Of a stretch of DNA of 64,000 nt, positions 33,488-42,584 are shown in pieces. Positions within the stretch are counted from its first letter, which is position 1; each line of letters starts with the position of its first letter. The translations under genes were made by a program, and so were the position numbers. Origin of the DNA: Ligilactobacillus faecis (GTDB taxonomy: Bacteria; Bacillota; Bacilli; Lactobacillales; Lactobacillaceae); the NCBI RefSeq assembly GCF_029889745.1, contig NZ_CP123639.1:1338501-1402500 (forward strand), read 5' to 3'. A model generated the notes under the pieces. The model worked only from the letters and a program-made list of their open reading frames with translations, ran no database searches and was not told the DNA's origin.

Positions 33488-34996
33488 TTGAAATTTGATG
33501 AACTTGGTCTGACTAAAGACCTGTTAACTGCGATCAAACGCAGTGGCTTTGAAGAAGCAACACCGATCCAAGAAGCCACGATCCCACTTGTGCTCGCACA
33601 TAAAGATGTGATCGGCCAAGCCCAAACAGGGACTGGGAAAACTGCTGCTTTTGGTTTACCATTGCTACAGCATGTTGATCCAAAAGAACGTGCGATCCAA
33701 GCGATCGTGATCTCACCAACACGTGAATTGGCGATCCAAACACAAGAAGAGTTATATCGTCTCGGAAAAGATAAACGAGCTAAAGTTCAAGTCGTTTATG
33801 GGGGCGCTGACATCAGACGCCAGATCAAACTCTTGAAAAACCCGCCTCAGATCTTAGTAGGAACTCCAGGGCGTTTACTTGATCACATCGAACGTAAGAC
33901 CGTTGATCTTAGTCATGTCAAGATGCTTGTGTTAGATGAAGCAGATGAGATGCTTGACATGGGCTTTTTAGACGATATTGAGAAGATCGTTGCTCAGATC
34001 CCAAATGAGCGTCAAACACTCCTTTTCTCTGCTACGATGCCAAAAGAGATCTTACGTATCGGTGAAAAGTTCATGACCGAACCTGAGATCGTAAAGATCA
34101 AAGCCAAAGAATTGACAACTGATCTAGTTGATCAATATTTTGTTAAAGCGCGTGATTATGAAAAATTTGATATTATGACGCGGATCTTGGACGTTCAAAC
34201 TCCTGAATTAACGATCGTTTTTGGACGGACAAAGCGCCGGGTCGATGAATTATCAAAAGGACTTGAAGCTCGAGGTTATAATGCTGCTGGGATCCATGGT
34301 GATCTTTCACAGCAGCGACGGATGAATATTTTGAAACGCTTCAAAGAAGGAAAGTTGGATATTTTAGTTGCGACTGATGTGGCAGCCCGTGGTTTAGATA
34401 TCTCAGGGGTCACACATGTGTATAACTATGATATCCCTCAAGATCCAGAGAGCTATGTCCATCGGATCGGACGGACTGGTCGTGCCGGACGGCATGGGGT
34501 CTCAGTCACCTTTGTCACTCCAAATGAAATGGATTATTTGCGTGTGATCGAACGTTTGACGAAGAAACGAATGGAACCTTTACGACCACCAACAGAACAA
34601 GAAGCTTTTGTTGGTCAGATCTCGTCAGCTTTAGATGAGATCAAAGAATTAGTCGCTAAAACTGAAACTGAAAAGTATGCGACTCAAGCTAAGGAACTTT
34701 TAGCTCAATATGATGATGTGGATCTTGTAGCAGCTTTGTTGAATAATATGACAAAAGATGATGCTTCACAAGTTCCTGTCAAGATCACGCCAGAACGCCC
34801 GTTACCACGGCGAAAGAAATATTCAAAAGGTAATGGTAAGTACAAGCGTAACGGTGGACGGAGAAACGTTAAAAATAATTACCGTGAATATGGAAAACAA
34901 AAAAATTATCGTGATGGTAAAAAGAAACGTCGCGTTGAAACACGAGAACGTGTCTCCAAAAATGATCGTGGTTTTACGATCAGAACGAAAGATTAG
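33488..34996 (+). CDS. cshA: DEAD-box ATP-dependent RNA helicase
   Basis: 502-residue DEAD-box helicase of the CshA group (ribosome assembly, mRNA decay, cold adaptation). Motifs: Q motif GFEEATPIQEATIPL near 18, motif I AQTGTGKTAAF near 44, DEAD in VLDEADEMLDMGFL near 148, SAT in LLFSATMPKEI near 179, and HRIGRTGRAGRHG near 323. The C-terminal 70 residues are a basic low-complexity tail rich in Lys, Arg, Asn and Gly. Starts at TTG with GCAGGAG upstream. Preceded by a 300-nt leader. Its terminator carries an ISL3 insertion in the T-run. Confidence 0.96.
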   Translation: MKFDELGLTKDLLTAIKRSGFEEATPIQEATIPLVLAHKDVIGQAQTGTGKTAAFGLPLLQHVDPKERAIQAIVISPTRELAIQTQEELYRLGKDKRAKVQVVYGGADIRRQIKLLKNPPQILVGTPGRLLDHIERKTVDLSHVKMLVLDEADEMLDMGFLDDIEKIVAQIPNERQTLLFSATMPKEILRIGEKFMTEPEIVKIKAKELTTDLVDQYFVKARDYEKFDIMTRILDVQTPELTIVFGRTKRRVDELSKGLEARGYNAAGIHGDLSQQRRMNILKRFKEGKLDILVATDVAARGLDISGVTHVYNYDIPQDPESYVHRIGRTGRAGRHGVSVTFVTPNEMDYLRVIERLTKKRMEPLRPPTEQEAFVGQISSALDEIKELVAKTETEKYATQAKELLAQYDDVDLVAALLNNMTKDDASQVPVKITPERPLPRRKKYSKGNGKYKRNGGRRNVKNNYREYGKQKNYRDGKKKRRVETRERVSKNDRGFTIRTKD

Positions 34997-35008
34997 TAAT
35001 TAAGAGGT

Positions 35009-35035
35009 CAGCTAGCTCGACTAGCTGGCTTTTTT
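35009..35035 (+). terminator. Terminator of cshA
   Basis: CAGCTAG / CTAGCTG stem with a 5-nt loop and a T6 run (35030-35035). The T-run is part of the 8-bp target duplication of the ISL3 element. Confidence 0.85.
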
Positions 35036-35049
35036 AGGGTATACACTTT

Positions 35050-35084
35050 CTGGTATGGATGAAAAATTCCATACCAGTTTTTTT
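35050..35084 (+). terminator. Hairpin terminator inside left end of the ISL3 element
   Basis: CTGGTATGGA / TCCATACCAG perfect 10-bp stem followed by T7. Blocks transcription coming from cshA. Confidence 0.8.
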
Positions 35085-35160
35085 GCGCAAAAAAAGGACA
35101 TTTAATGCCCTCTCGTTATACAATGAATTCACCACAAACCACGTAAAGGAGAGAATTTAA

Positions 35161-36399
35161 ATGTCCCATAACGATTGTATACTAAAACTTCTAAATATTA
35201 AAGACCCTAATCTCAAAGTTATTGATGTTATCGATAATTTAAATAATGGCACAGAGAAATTAGTTTTGATCAAAGCTGTACTATCTTATCCTATCAGCCG
35301 TTGTCGAAATTGTGGCTTTGCCACTGTTAATAAAAATGGTTTCGCTAAAGCTCACGTACGTTTACCAAGTTTAAACGGTATACGTTATGAAATGATCCTT
35401 CATAAACAACGCTATCAATGTAAAAATTGTCGCACAACTTTCGGTGCGACCTCTGAATTGACTAAGCCTAATCAAACTCTTTCTCGTAAACTAAAAAATC
35501 AGATCATGTTATTAGCTAGGGAAGGTTTGAACGGTGAACTTATCGCTCGCATCTGTCATTGCTCTGCTAGTAGTGTTCGAAGAACTATTGTCGAACGGAT
35601 CAAACCTCAATATCGAGTACCTGTTTTGCCCAAGAATCTTTGTTTTGATGAATTTCGTTCGATTAAAAATACAACTTCTTTTATCTGTTGTGATGCACAA
35701 ACTCATAAGTTAGTTGTTAAACTCCCAGATAGACTATCTTCTACCATTATCAATTATTTTGAAAATCGTTACTCAAAGTTTGAACGTGATCAAGTGGAAT
35801 CAGTCGTCATTGATTTAAACGCTCAATACCAGCGCTTCATTCGCCGACTTTTCCCGAATGCCAAGATTATTATTGATCGGTTTCATATAGTTCAGCTAGC
35901 CGGACGTGCTTTAGACAGTTGTCGAATCGCTCTCACTAGATCACTCAATAAGCATAGTCGAGAATACAAGATTCTCAAATCACAGTGGCGTTTATTCCAT
36001 AAGAAATCTGATGAGATCGACCCTAAAAATGTTGTCTATCTTAGGGGAATCAATGAATATATGACTCAACAGAATGCGATCGACTTGATCATCAATAAAT
36101 TTTCTGAATTCAAAATAGTTTATCAGACTTACCAAGATATTACCTTAGCTTTGAAGAATAAAGACATTACTACTTTGAATGAGGTTCTCGATAGTTATGA
36201 GCGCACCAATACAGAGATGGATACGACTATTCGTACTTTCCGTAAAAATCGCAGCTATCTAATAAATAGCGTAACTTCAAAATATTCCAATGGTCCTTTG
36301 GAGGGTATCAATCGAAAGATCAAACTCTTAAAACGAAGTTGTTACGGTTTTGCTAATCAACAATTTTTCTTTTTACGAATTGATTGTATATTTGCGTAA
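35161..36399 (+). CDS. ISL3-family transposase
   Basis: 412-residue transposase. An N-terminal zinc-binding region with CRNCGFATVNKNG and CKNCRTTFGATSEL is near residues 47 and 90. It is followed by a helix-turn-helix (ELIARICHCSASSVRRTI). Catalytic Asp residues fit VVIDLNAQYQRFIRRLFPN and IIIDRFHIVQLAGRALD near 240; the distal Glu is in SNGPLEGINRKIKLLKR near 383. AAAGGAGAG precedes the ATG. Intact frame. Confidence 0.93.
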   Translation: MSHNDCILKLLNIKDPNLKVIDVIDNLNNGTEKLVLIKAVLSYPISRCRNCGFATVNKNGFAKAHVRLPSLNGIRYEMILHKQRYQCKNCRTTFGATSELTKPNQTLSRKLKNQIMLLAREGLNGELIARICHCSASSVRRTIVERIKPQYRVPVLPKNLCFDEFRSIKNTTSFICCDAQTHKLVVKLPDRLSSTIINYFENRYSKFERDQVESVVIDLNAQYQRFIRRLFPNAKIIIDRFHIVQLAGRALDSCRIALTRSLNKHSREYKILKSQWRLFHKKSDEIDPKNVVYLRGINEYMTQQNAIDLIINKFSEFKIVYQTYQDITLALKNKDITTLNEVLDSYERTNTEMDTTIRTFRKNRSYLINSVTSKYSNGPLEGINRKIKLLKRSCYGFANQQFFFLRIDCIFA

Positions 36400-36600
36400 A
36401 AAAAACACTCCCCACATTCTATTGTAGGAAGTGTTTGTAGGAATATCCATATCAGTTGACGAATACCCCTTTTTTATATAACTTTACGTGAGAAGAAGCG
36501 ATTTAGCAAAAAACTAGCTAAAAAAATAGAATAAAGTTAATTATTTGGATGGAAAATTCTAAAAAAATTGATTTGTTCAATGTTTAAAATGTTAAATATT

Positions 36601-36614
36601 TGAAAACGCTTAGA
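36601..36614 (+). promoter_or_regulatory. cre-like site before cydA
   Basis: TGAAAACGCTTAGA matches TGWAANCGNTNWCA at 13 of 14 positions, 57 bp before cydA. Suggests CcpA control of the oxidase. The 150 bp around it are AT-rich and I cannot choose a promoter with confidence. Confidence 0.55.
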
Positions 36615-36670
36615 GGCAATAGTAAACTTAAAGTGTGAATATTTTATCTCATAAGAATGGAGGGATAATG

Positions 36671-38101
36671 ATGGATATTGTAGATCTAGCGCGTTTTCAA
36701 TTTGCGATGACGACGGTTTATCACTTTTTCTTTGTGCCGTTTTCGATCGGGACAGCGTTTGTCGTTGCGATCTTAGAAACGATCTATGTTCGGACTAATA
36801 ATGAAGCGTATAAGAAGCTAGCCAAGTTTTGGGGCAATATATTCCTGTTGAGTTTTGCGGTCGGAGTCGTGACTGGGTTGATCCAAGAATTCCAATTTGG
36901 GATGAACTGGTCGGATTATTCGCGGTTTATGGGGGATATTTTCGGGGCTCCGTTAGCTTTAGAAGCGTTGTTGTCATTCTTTATCGAATCGACTTTTATC
37001 GGTCTATGGGTCTTTACTTGGGATCGAGCTAAAAAAGGTTTGCACTTATTTTTCATTTGGATGACTTGTTTTGGAACTTTGACTTCGGCACTATGGATCC
37101 TTTCGGCGAATTCATTTATGCAACATCCAGTCGGGTATGCGATCAAGGGTGGTCGGGCCGAAATGGTAGATTTCTTTGCTTTGTTGAAGAATCCACAACT
37201 TTGGTTTGAGTATGGACATGTGATCTTGGCTGCTTTGACGATGGGAGGCATCATTTTAGCTGGCTTGACTGCATTCCAACTTTTGAAAAAAGATATCTCT
37301 AAAGGAGCTAAAGATCTCTATAAGCGTTCGATGCGTTTAGGACTTTGGATGTCACTCATTTTTTCATTAGGTACAGTCTTACTTGGTGATCTTCAGATGA
37401 AGTATTTGATCTATGAACAACCGATGAAATTTGCAGCGACAGAGGCGGTTTATAAAACGACTGGTGATCAAGCACCATGGACAGTTGTCGGGATCGCCGA
37501 TACGAAAAATCATACGGTCAAATATAATATCGATATTCCTGTGATGTTGAGTGTGCTTTCGTATAATAAAACAACTGGGGCAGTCAAAGGGATGGATGAG
37601 ATCAATAAAGAAATGAAAGAAAAGTATGGTACTGAGATCGATGGGACAAAGATGGATTATATCCCACCAGTCAATACGCTTTTCTGGAGTTTCAGAGTGA
37701 TGGCTGGTTTTGGAGCTTGGATCATCTTAGTTTCATTGGTCAGTCTTTGGATGCTACGCAAGAAAAAAGAAACACTGTATGAGAAACGCTGGATGTTATG
37801 GGTCTTGGCCTTAACGACATTTACACCATTTATTGCGAATACGGCAGGGTGGTTCATTACTGAGTTTGGCCGCTATCCATGGACAGTTTACGGACTCTTT
37901 ACGATCCAACAAAGTATCTCATCAAATGTTTCAGCTACGTCTTTATTGATCTCTAATATCGTTTACTTTGTACTGTTTACAACGCTAGCGATCGTAATGA
38001 TCCGTTTAGTTGTACGTCAGTTACAAAAAGATCCAACGGAACTCCAAGAGTCGCAGTTTGCACAAAAGTTCCTTGATCCGTTTGATAAGGGGGCGTTTTA
38101 A
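36671..38101 (+). CDS. cydA: Cytochrome bd quinol oxidase subunit I
   Basis: About 476 residues, nine spans. The N-terminal helix has the heme-ligand His in TTVYHFFFVPFSIG. FGMNWSDYSRFMGDIFGAPLALEAL and the second ligand region follow. The quinol-oxidising Q-loop is short, as in Gram-positives, and the GRYPWTVYG motif is near residue 410. ATG 36671 fits GGAGG best; ATG 36668 is possible. The enzyme reduces oxygen to water with electrons from menaquinol and needs hemes b and d, for which I see no synthesis genes here. First gene of cydABCD. Confidence 0.96.
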   Translation: MDIVDLARFQFAMTTVYHFFFVPFSIGTAFVVAILETIYVRTNNEAYKKLAKFWGNIFLLSFAVGVVTGLIQEFQFGMNWSDYSRFMGDIFGAPLALEALLSFFIESTFIGLWVFTWDRAKKGLHLFFIWMTCFGTLTSALWILSANSFMQHPVGYAIKGGRAEMVDFFALLKNPQLWFEYGHVILAALTMGGIILAGLTAFQLLKKDISKGAKDLYKRSMRLGLWMSLIFSLGTVLLGDLQMKYLIYEQPMKFAATEAVYKTTGDQAPWTVVGIADTKNHTVKYNIDIPVMLSVLSYNKTTGAVKGMDEINKEMKEKYGTEIDGTKMDYIPPVNTLFWSFRVMAGFGAWIILVSLVSLWMLRKKKETLYEKRWMLWVLALTTFTPFIANTAGWFITEFGRYPWTVYGLFTIQQSISSNVSATSLLISNIVYFVLFTTLAIVMIRLVVRQLQKDPTELQESQFAQKFLDPFDKGAF

Positions 38102-38102
38102 G

Positions 38103-39125
38103 ATGAGTTTTCTACAGATCTTATGGTTTGTATTGATCGGTGTTTTATTTGCAGGTTTCTTCTTTTTAGATGGTTTTGATTTTGGAGTTGGCATGGCGAC
38201 TCGCTCGTTAGCGCATAATGAAGAAGAACGGACACAGATCATCGAGACGATCGGCCCGGTTTGGGATGGAAATGAAGTTTGGTTGATCACAGCCGGGGGC
38301 GCGATGTTTGCTTCTTTTCCATACTGGTATGCTACTCTTTTTAGTGGGTACTATTTGATCTTACTTGTGATCTTGGTTGGATTGATCATTCGTGGGGTCT
38401 CGTTTGAATTTCGGGCTGCCGATGATCCTAAAAAGCAACATCTTTGGAGCACGACTTTAGCCCTTGGAAGTTTACTCGTTCCTTTTTTCTTGGGCGTGAT
38501 GTTTGTTTCAATGATCCAAGGCATGCCGATCGATGCTCAAGGGAACATGCATGCTAGTTTCTTTGATTATTTCAACTGGCTCTCGCTTGTTGGTGGAGTA
38601 GCCTTAGTTCTATTGACATACTTACATGGACTCAATTATATTGCGTTAAAAACGGTTGGTGCGATCCGCGAACGAGCACGTAATTATGCCGAATTTCTAT
38701 ATTGGATCTTATATGCTGGACTTGTTGTGTTCGCGTTGTTATTGTTCTTTAACACAGATTTCTTTGCAGTTCATCCACTTGGGACGAGTGTAACTGTTTT
38801 AGCGATCGTATTTTTTGCTATTTTAGGACATGTGGCAACTTTTAAAGGCAATGAGATGCTAGCTTTTATTTCTAGTGGCTTAACGATGGTCGCCTTAGTT
38901 GCGATGATCTTTATCGGGATGTTTCCACGAGTAATGATCTCAAGTATCAGTTCTAAATTTGATCTCTTGATCCAAAATAGCTCTTCGACTTCATATACAT
39001 TGACCGTTATGACGATCGCAACAGTTTGTTTACTTCCATTTATTTTGGCCTATACGATCTGGGCATACTGGATCTTTAGAAAACGGATCGCTTTGCCAGT
39101 GATCCAAACCGCGGAGGTCAAATAA
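38103..39125 (+). CDS. cydB: Cytochrome bd quinol oxidase subunit II
   Basis: 340 residues. Starts MSFLQILWFVLIGVLFAGFF, followed by LDGFDFGVGMATR, the signature of CydB near residue 23. Then IGPVWDGNEVWLITAGGAMF near 53, also invariant in the family. Eight to nine spans. ATG 38103 lies just after the cydA stop, with AAGGGGG inside the end of cydA, so translation is coupled. Its stop overlaps the start of the next gene (TAATG). Confidence 0.96.
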   Translation: MSFLQILWFVLIGVLFAGFFFLDGFDFGVGMATRSLAHNEEERTQIIETIGPVWDGNEVWLITAGGAMFASFPYWYATLFSGYYLILLVILVGLIIRGVSFEFRAADDPKKQHLWSTTLALGSLLVPFFLGVMFVSMIQGMPIDAQGNMHASFFDYFNWLSLVGGVALVLLTYLHGLNYIALKTVGAIRERARNYAEFLYWILYAGLVVFALLLFFNTDFFAVHPLGTSVTVLAIVFFAILGHVATFKGNEMLAFISSGLTMVALVAMIFIGMFPRVMISSISSKFDLLIQNSSSTSYTLTVMTIATVCLLPFILAYTIWAYWIFRKRIALPVIQTAEVK

Positions 39126-40852
39126 TGGTCGATAAACTGCTGTTTAAGTTAGCAGGGATAAAACAGATCATGGTAAAGCTTGCAGGGATCACTTTTCTGC
39201 AAGCTTTACTTATCATTGGTCAAGCTTTATGTTTGAGTTTGGCGCTAACTCAACTTTGGCTGGGACATTCTTTGAAAAGCCAGTTGAGTTTGATCTTAGG
39301 TTTTAGCCTGTGTTTTATTTTGCGTCAAATCACGATCTATCTTGATAGTAAGCTCTTAGATGATTATGCACGTAAAACTGCGCAAAAAATGCGTCAAAAA
39401 TTATTAAAGAAAATTTTTGTACTTGGACCTGATCTTGTTCAAGAACAAGGAACAGGAAATTTGATCACTTTGACGCTTGATGGGATCTTCCAAGTTGAAA
39501 GTTATTTAAAGTTAGTTTTAAGTAAGCTGACGCAAATGGCACTGATCCCACTTTTGATCTTAGTGGTCGCCTTTTATATGGACCTAACTTCAGGTCTCAT
39601 TATGTTGTTAGTTTATCCTTTGATCGTTTTATTCATGATCATCTTAGGATATGCGGCTAAAGCAAAAGCTGATCGCCAATTTGTGACATTTCAGCGTTTG
39701 TCGAACCATTTTATCGATTCATTGCGGGGGATCGATACTTTGAAATATTTTGGCTTGAGTAAACGGTATTCGAAAAGTGTTTATCGCTCAAGTGAGACTT
39801 TTCGCAAGACAACGATGCAGACTTTAAAAGTTGCAATGCTGTCGACTTTTGCGCTTGATTTTTTCACGACGCTCTCGATCGCAGTGTTAGCTGTCTTTTT
39901 GGGTTTGCGCTTGATCGATCAACAGATCAGTCTCTTCTACGCTTTGTCGATCTTGATCTTAGCTCCAGAATATTTTTTACCGATCAGAAATTTTGCAAAT
40001 GATTACCATGCAACTTTGAATGGTAAAAATGCTTTTCATGCGATCACTAAGATCATTGCTGAAAAAACAAGGACCCCATTTGATATCAAACTTGTTCCTT
40101 GGCAAAGGACTTCGACTTTTGAAGTTAACAGAGTAAGTTTTGCGTATGCAGAACAGACAGCTTTAGAGGAGCTATCTTTTACAGTAACAGGTACTAAAAA
40201 AGTCGGGATCATTGGGATGAGTGGCTCAGGCAAATCGACTTTGATCAATCTCTTGAGTGGTTTTACGAGTCCAAGTGCAGGTCATTTTGAAGTCCAAGGA
40301 CATGAAGTTTCAAATTTAGATATAGACACTTGGAAAGATCAAGTGCTCTACATTCCGCAAACACCATATGTTTTTTCAGATACGCTCCGGAATAATCTTG
40401 CTTTTTATACTCCAGAAGTTTCTGATGAAGCTCTTTATAAGGCGATCAAGATCGTCGGCTTAGAACGCTTAGTTAAAGAGTTACCAGCTGGCTTGGAGAC
40501 AAAGATCGGTAGTGGGAAACGGGCCTTATCTGGAGGGCAAGCGCAGCGGATCGCTTTAGCACGTGCTTTGCTAGATCCAAAGCGCAAAGTGATGCTTTTT
40601 GATGAACCGACGGCACATCTAGATATCGAGACTGAATTGGAGTTAAAAGAAAAGATGTTACCACTGATGCAAGATCGTTTAGTATTTTTTGCAACGCATC
40701 GTTTGCATTGGATGAAAGAGATGGATCTGATCTTAGTTATGGATGAAGGAAAATTGGTCGAACAAGGAACATATACTGAACTGTTGAATAAAAAAGGATA
40801 CTTTTGTAAGCTACTAGCAGAAATGCGAGGTGAGTCAAAGCATGTTCAATAA
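39125..40852 (+). CDS. cydD: Cytochrome bd assembly ABC transporter, CydD-type subunit
   Basis: 575 residues; half of the heterodimeric ABC exporter needed for cytochrome bd assembly (thiol/heme-linked export in the model systems). Six spans in residues 1-300. The CydD-type GTGNLITLTLDGIFQVESYL region is near 113. NBD: Walker A GMSGSGKST, signature LSGGQAQRIALARAL, Walker B VMLFDEPTAHLD. In Bacillus naming this position is called cydC; I name it by sequence type. Confidence 0.92.
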   Translation: MVDKLLFKLAGIKQIMVKLAGITFLQALLIIGQALCLSLALTQLWLGHSLKSQLSLILGFSLCFILRQITIYLDSKLLDDYARKTAQKMRQKLLKKIFVLGPDLVQEQGTGNLITLTLDGIFQVESYLKLVLSKLTQMALIPLLILVVAFYMDLTSGLIMLLVYPLIVLFMIILGYAAKAKADRQFVTFQRLSNHFIDSLRGIDTLKYFGLSKRYSKSVYRSSETFRKTTMQTLKVAMLSTFALDFFTTLSIAVLAVFLGLRLIDQQISLFYALSILILAPEYFLPIRNFANDYHATLNGKNAFHAITKIIAEKTRTPFDIKLVPWQRTSTFEVNRVSFAYAEQTALEELSFTVTGTKKVGIIGMSGSGKSTLINLLSGFTSPSAGHFEVQGHEVSNLDIDTWKDQVLYIPQTPYVFSDTLRNNLAFYTPEVSDEALYKAIKIVGLERLVKELPAGLETKIGSGKRALSGGQAQRIALARALLDPKRKVMLFDEPTAHLDIETELELKEKMLPLMQDRLVFFATHRLHWMKEMDLILVMDEGKLVEQGTYTELLNKKGYFCKLLAEMRGESKHVQ

Positions 40853-42584
40853 ACTACCATTTTTGCAAGCTTTAAAAACTGATCAGTGGGTCAGACCTTT
40901 TTTAAAGCACTATCGGAAAACACTTTATTTGGCGATCTTTTTAGGGATCCTGACGTTTATTTGTGCAGGTGGGTTGATGTTTACAAGTGGCTATTTGATC
41001 ACTAAATCAGCAACACCACCAGAGAATATTTTATTAGTTTACGTTCCGATCGTTTTGACGCGTGCCTTTGGGATCTGTCGCCCCGTATTACATTATCTAG
41101 AACGGCTCACTAGTCATAACTGGGTCTTTAAGATGACTTCTGAGTTTCGCAAAAAAATGTATGATGCTTTAGAAAGAGATGCTGTATTTTTTAGTAATAA
41201 ATATCGTTTAGGCGATATTTTAGGCTTATTATCTGAAGACGTCGCACATATTCAAAATCTATACTTGCGGACACTTTTTCCGTTTTTTACGGTCTGTGGT
41301 CTCTATGTTTTTATTATTATTTCGCTTGGGATCATTGCGTGGCCTTTTGCATTATGGATGCTTATTTTATATGGCCTATTGATCTTGGCGCTTCCTTTGT
41401 GGTCGGTCATCGTCAATGGTGCTCGGCAAGAATATGAAAAACAAGTCAAAAATGACTTGTATCTAGATCTGACTGATAATGTCATGGGTGTTTTTGATTG
41501 GATCTTTTCTAAACGAACAGCTGACTATTTGAAGCGACACCAAGAAAATGAAGCAGAACTCTTGAAAACGCAAGCCAAGATGCGCAGTTTTGAGCGCATT
41601 CGTGATTTATTAGGGCAGCTTGTCTTTTTAGTGATCATTTTAAGTGTTTTAGTTTGGGCAAGTTGGGCTTTTGGAAAAAGTGGCAGTGATCAGATCAATT
41701 ATATCGCTGCTTTTGTTTTATGTGTTTTTCCCTTAGCTGATGCTTTTATCCAACTACCAAATGCAGCGCAAGAAACAAATATTTATTTAGATTCGATCAA
41801 ACGGTTAAATGCTTTACCTACCCCAGAGATACCCCAAAAAGCACCTGAGATCATAGCACCATATACTCTAAAGATCAAAGATATGACATATATTTATCCT
41901 GGTGGAAAAGTTCCTGTTTTATCTGGGATCGATCTGACGTTGATGCCTGGTGAAAAGATCGCGCTTTTAGGGAGAAGTGGCTCTGGCAAGAGTACTTTGG
42001 CTAGTTTGATCCGAGGAGATCTAGAGCCGACTAGTGGGAAGATCAAGTTGAATCAAGTACCAGTCAAAGCCTTTGGCGATGAGATCGCGCGTTATATCGG
42101 CGTGATCCAGCAAACACCATATCTTTTTAATACAACGATCGCTAATAATATTCGTTTAGGTAATGAAACAGCAAGTGATGCTGAGATCTGGGAAGTTTTA
42201 CAGCGTGTCGGCTTAGAAAAGCTGATCAAAAAACTGCCCCAAGGACTTGAAACATTAGTCGATGAGGCAGGACTGCGTTTTTCTGGTGGCGAGAGACATC
42301 GATTAGCCTTAGCGCGGATCTTATTAAAAGATGCACCAGTGATCATTTTAGATGAACCAACAGTAGGGCTTGATCCGATCACAGAACAGGCTTTGATCAC
42401 AACTTTTCTAGATGTTTTGCAAGATAAAACACTTCTCTGGATCACGCACCACTTACAAGGGATCGAAGCGATGGATCAGATCATTTTTATTGAAGATGGT
42501 CAGATCGAGATGCAGGGAACACCGGAAGAATTGATCAAAAATGAACGCTTTCAAAAATTGAAACGTGCTGATGAAGGACGTTAA
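40842..42584 (+). CDS. cydC: Cytochrome bd assembly ABC transporter, CydC-type subunit
   Basis: About 580 residues; partner of the preceding gene, overlapping its end by 11 bp. ATG 40842 is chosen because GAGGTGA lies upstream; the GTG at 40830 is inside that site. The CydC-type RPVLHYLERLTSHNWVFKM is near residue 80. NBD: Walker A GRSGSGKST, signature FSGGERHRLALARIL, Walker B VIILDEPTVGLDP. Its stop codon overlaps the stop of the convergent polyprenyl synthase gene (TTAATAA), with no clear terminator between. Confidence 0.92.
   Translation: MFNKLPFLQALKTDQWVRPFLKHYRKTLYLAIFLGILTFICAGGLMFTSGYLITKSATPPENILLVYVPIVLTRAFGICRPVLHYLERLTSHNWVFKMTSEFRKKMYDALERDAVFFSNKYRLGDILGLLSEDVAHIQNLYLRTLFPFFTVCGLYVFIIISLGIIAWPFALWMLILYGLLILALPLWSVIVNGARQEYEKQVKNDLYLDLTDNVMGVFDWIFSKRTADYLKRHQENEAELLKTQAKMRSFERIRDLLGQLVFLVIILSVLVWASWAFGKSGSDQINYIAAFVLCVFPLADAFIQLPNAAQETNIYLDSIKRLNALPTPEIPQKAPEIIAPYTLKIKDMTYIYPGGKVPVLSGIDLTLMPGEKIALLGRSGSGKSTLASLIRGDLEPTSGKIKLNQVPVKAFGDEIARYIGVIQQTPYLFNTTIANNIRLGNETASDAEIWEVLQRVGLEKLIKKLPQGLETLVDEAGLRFSGGERHRLALARILLKDAPVIILDEPTVGLDPITEQALITTFLDVLQDKTLLWITHHLQGIEAMDQIIFIEDGQIEMQGTPEELIKNERFQKLKRADEGR

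Larger units (their letters stand above)
35037..36468 (+). mobile_element. ISL3-family insertion sequence (1,432 bp)
   Basis: Imperfect terminal inverted repeats, GGGTATACACTTTCTGGTAT inward from the left and GGGTATTCGTCAACTGATAT inward from the right, both continuing GGAT. Flanked by the direct repeat CTTTTTTA. Contains one transposase gene, a terminator hairpin just inside the left end, and an AAACACT/AGTGTTT hairpin after the gene. Inserted into the T-run of the cshA terminator. Confidence 0.93.
35029..36476 (+). repeat. 8-bp target duplication around the ISL3 element
   Basis: CTTTTTTA occurs at 35029-35036 and again at 36469-36476, exactly abutting the element ends at 35037 and 36468. 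Eight-bp duplications are characteristic of the ISL3 family, which fixes the element borders. Confidence 0.92.
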
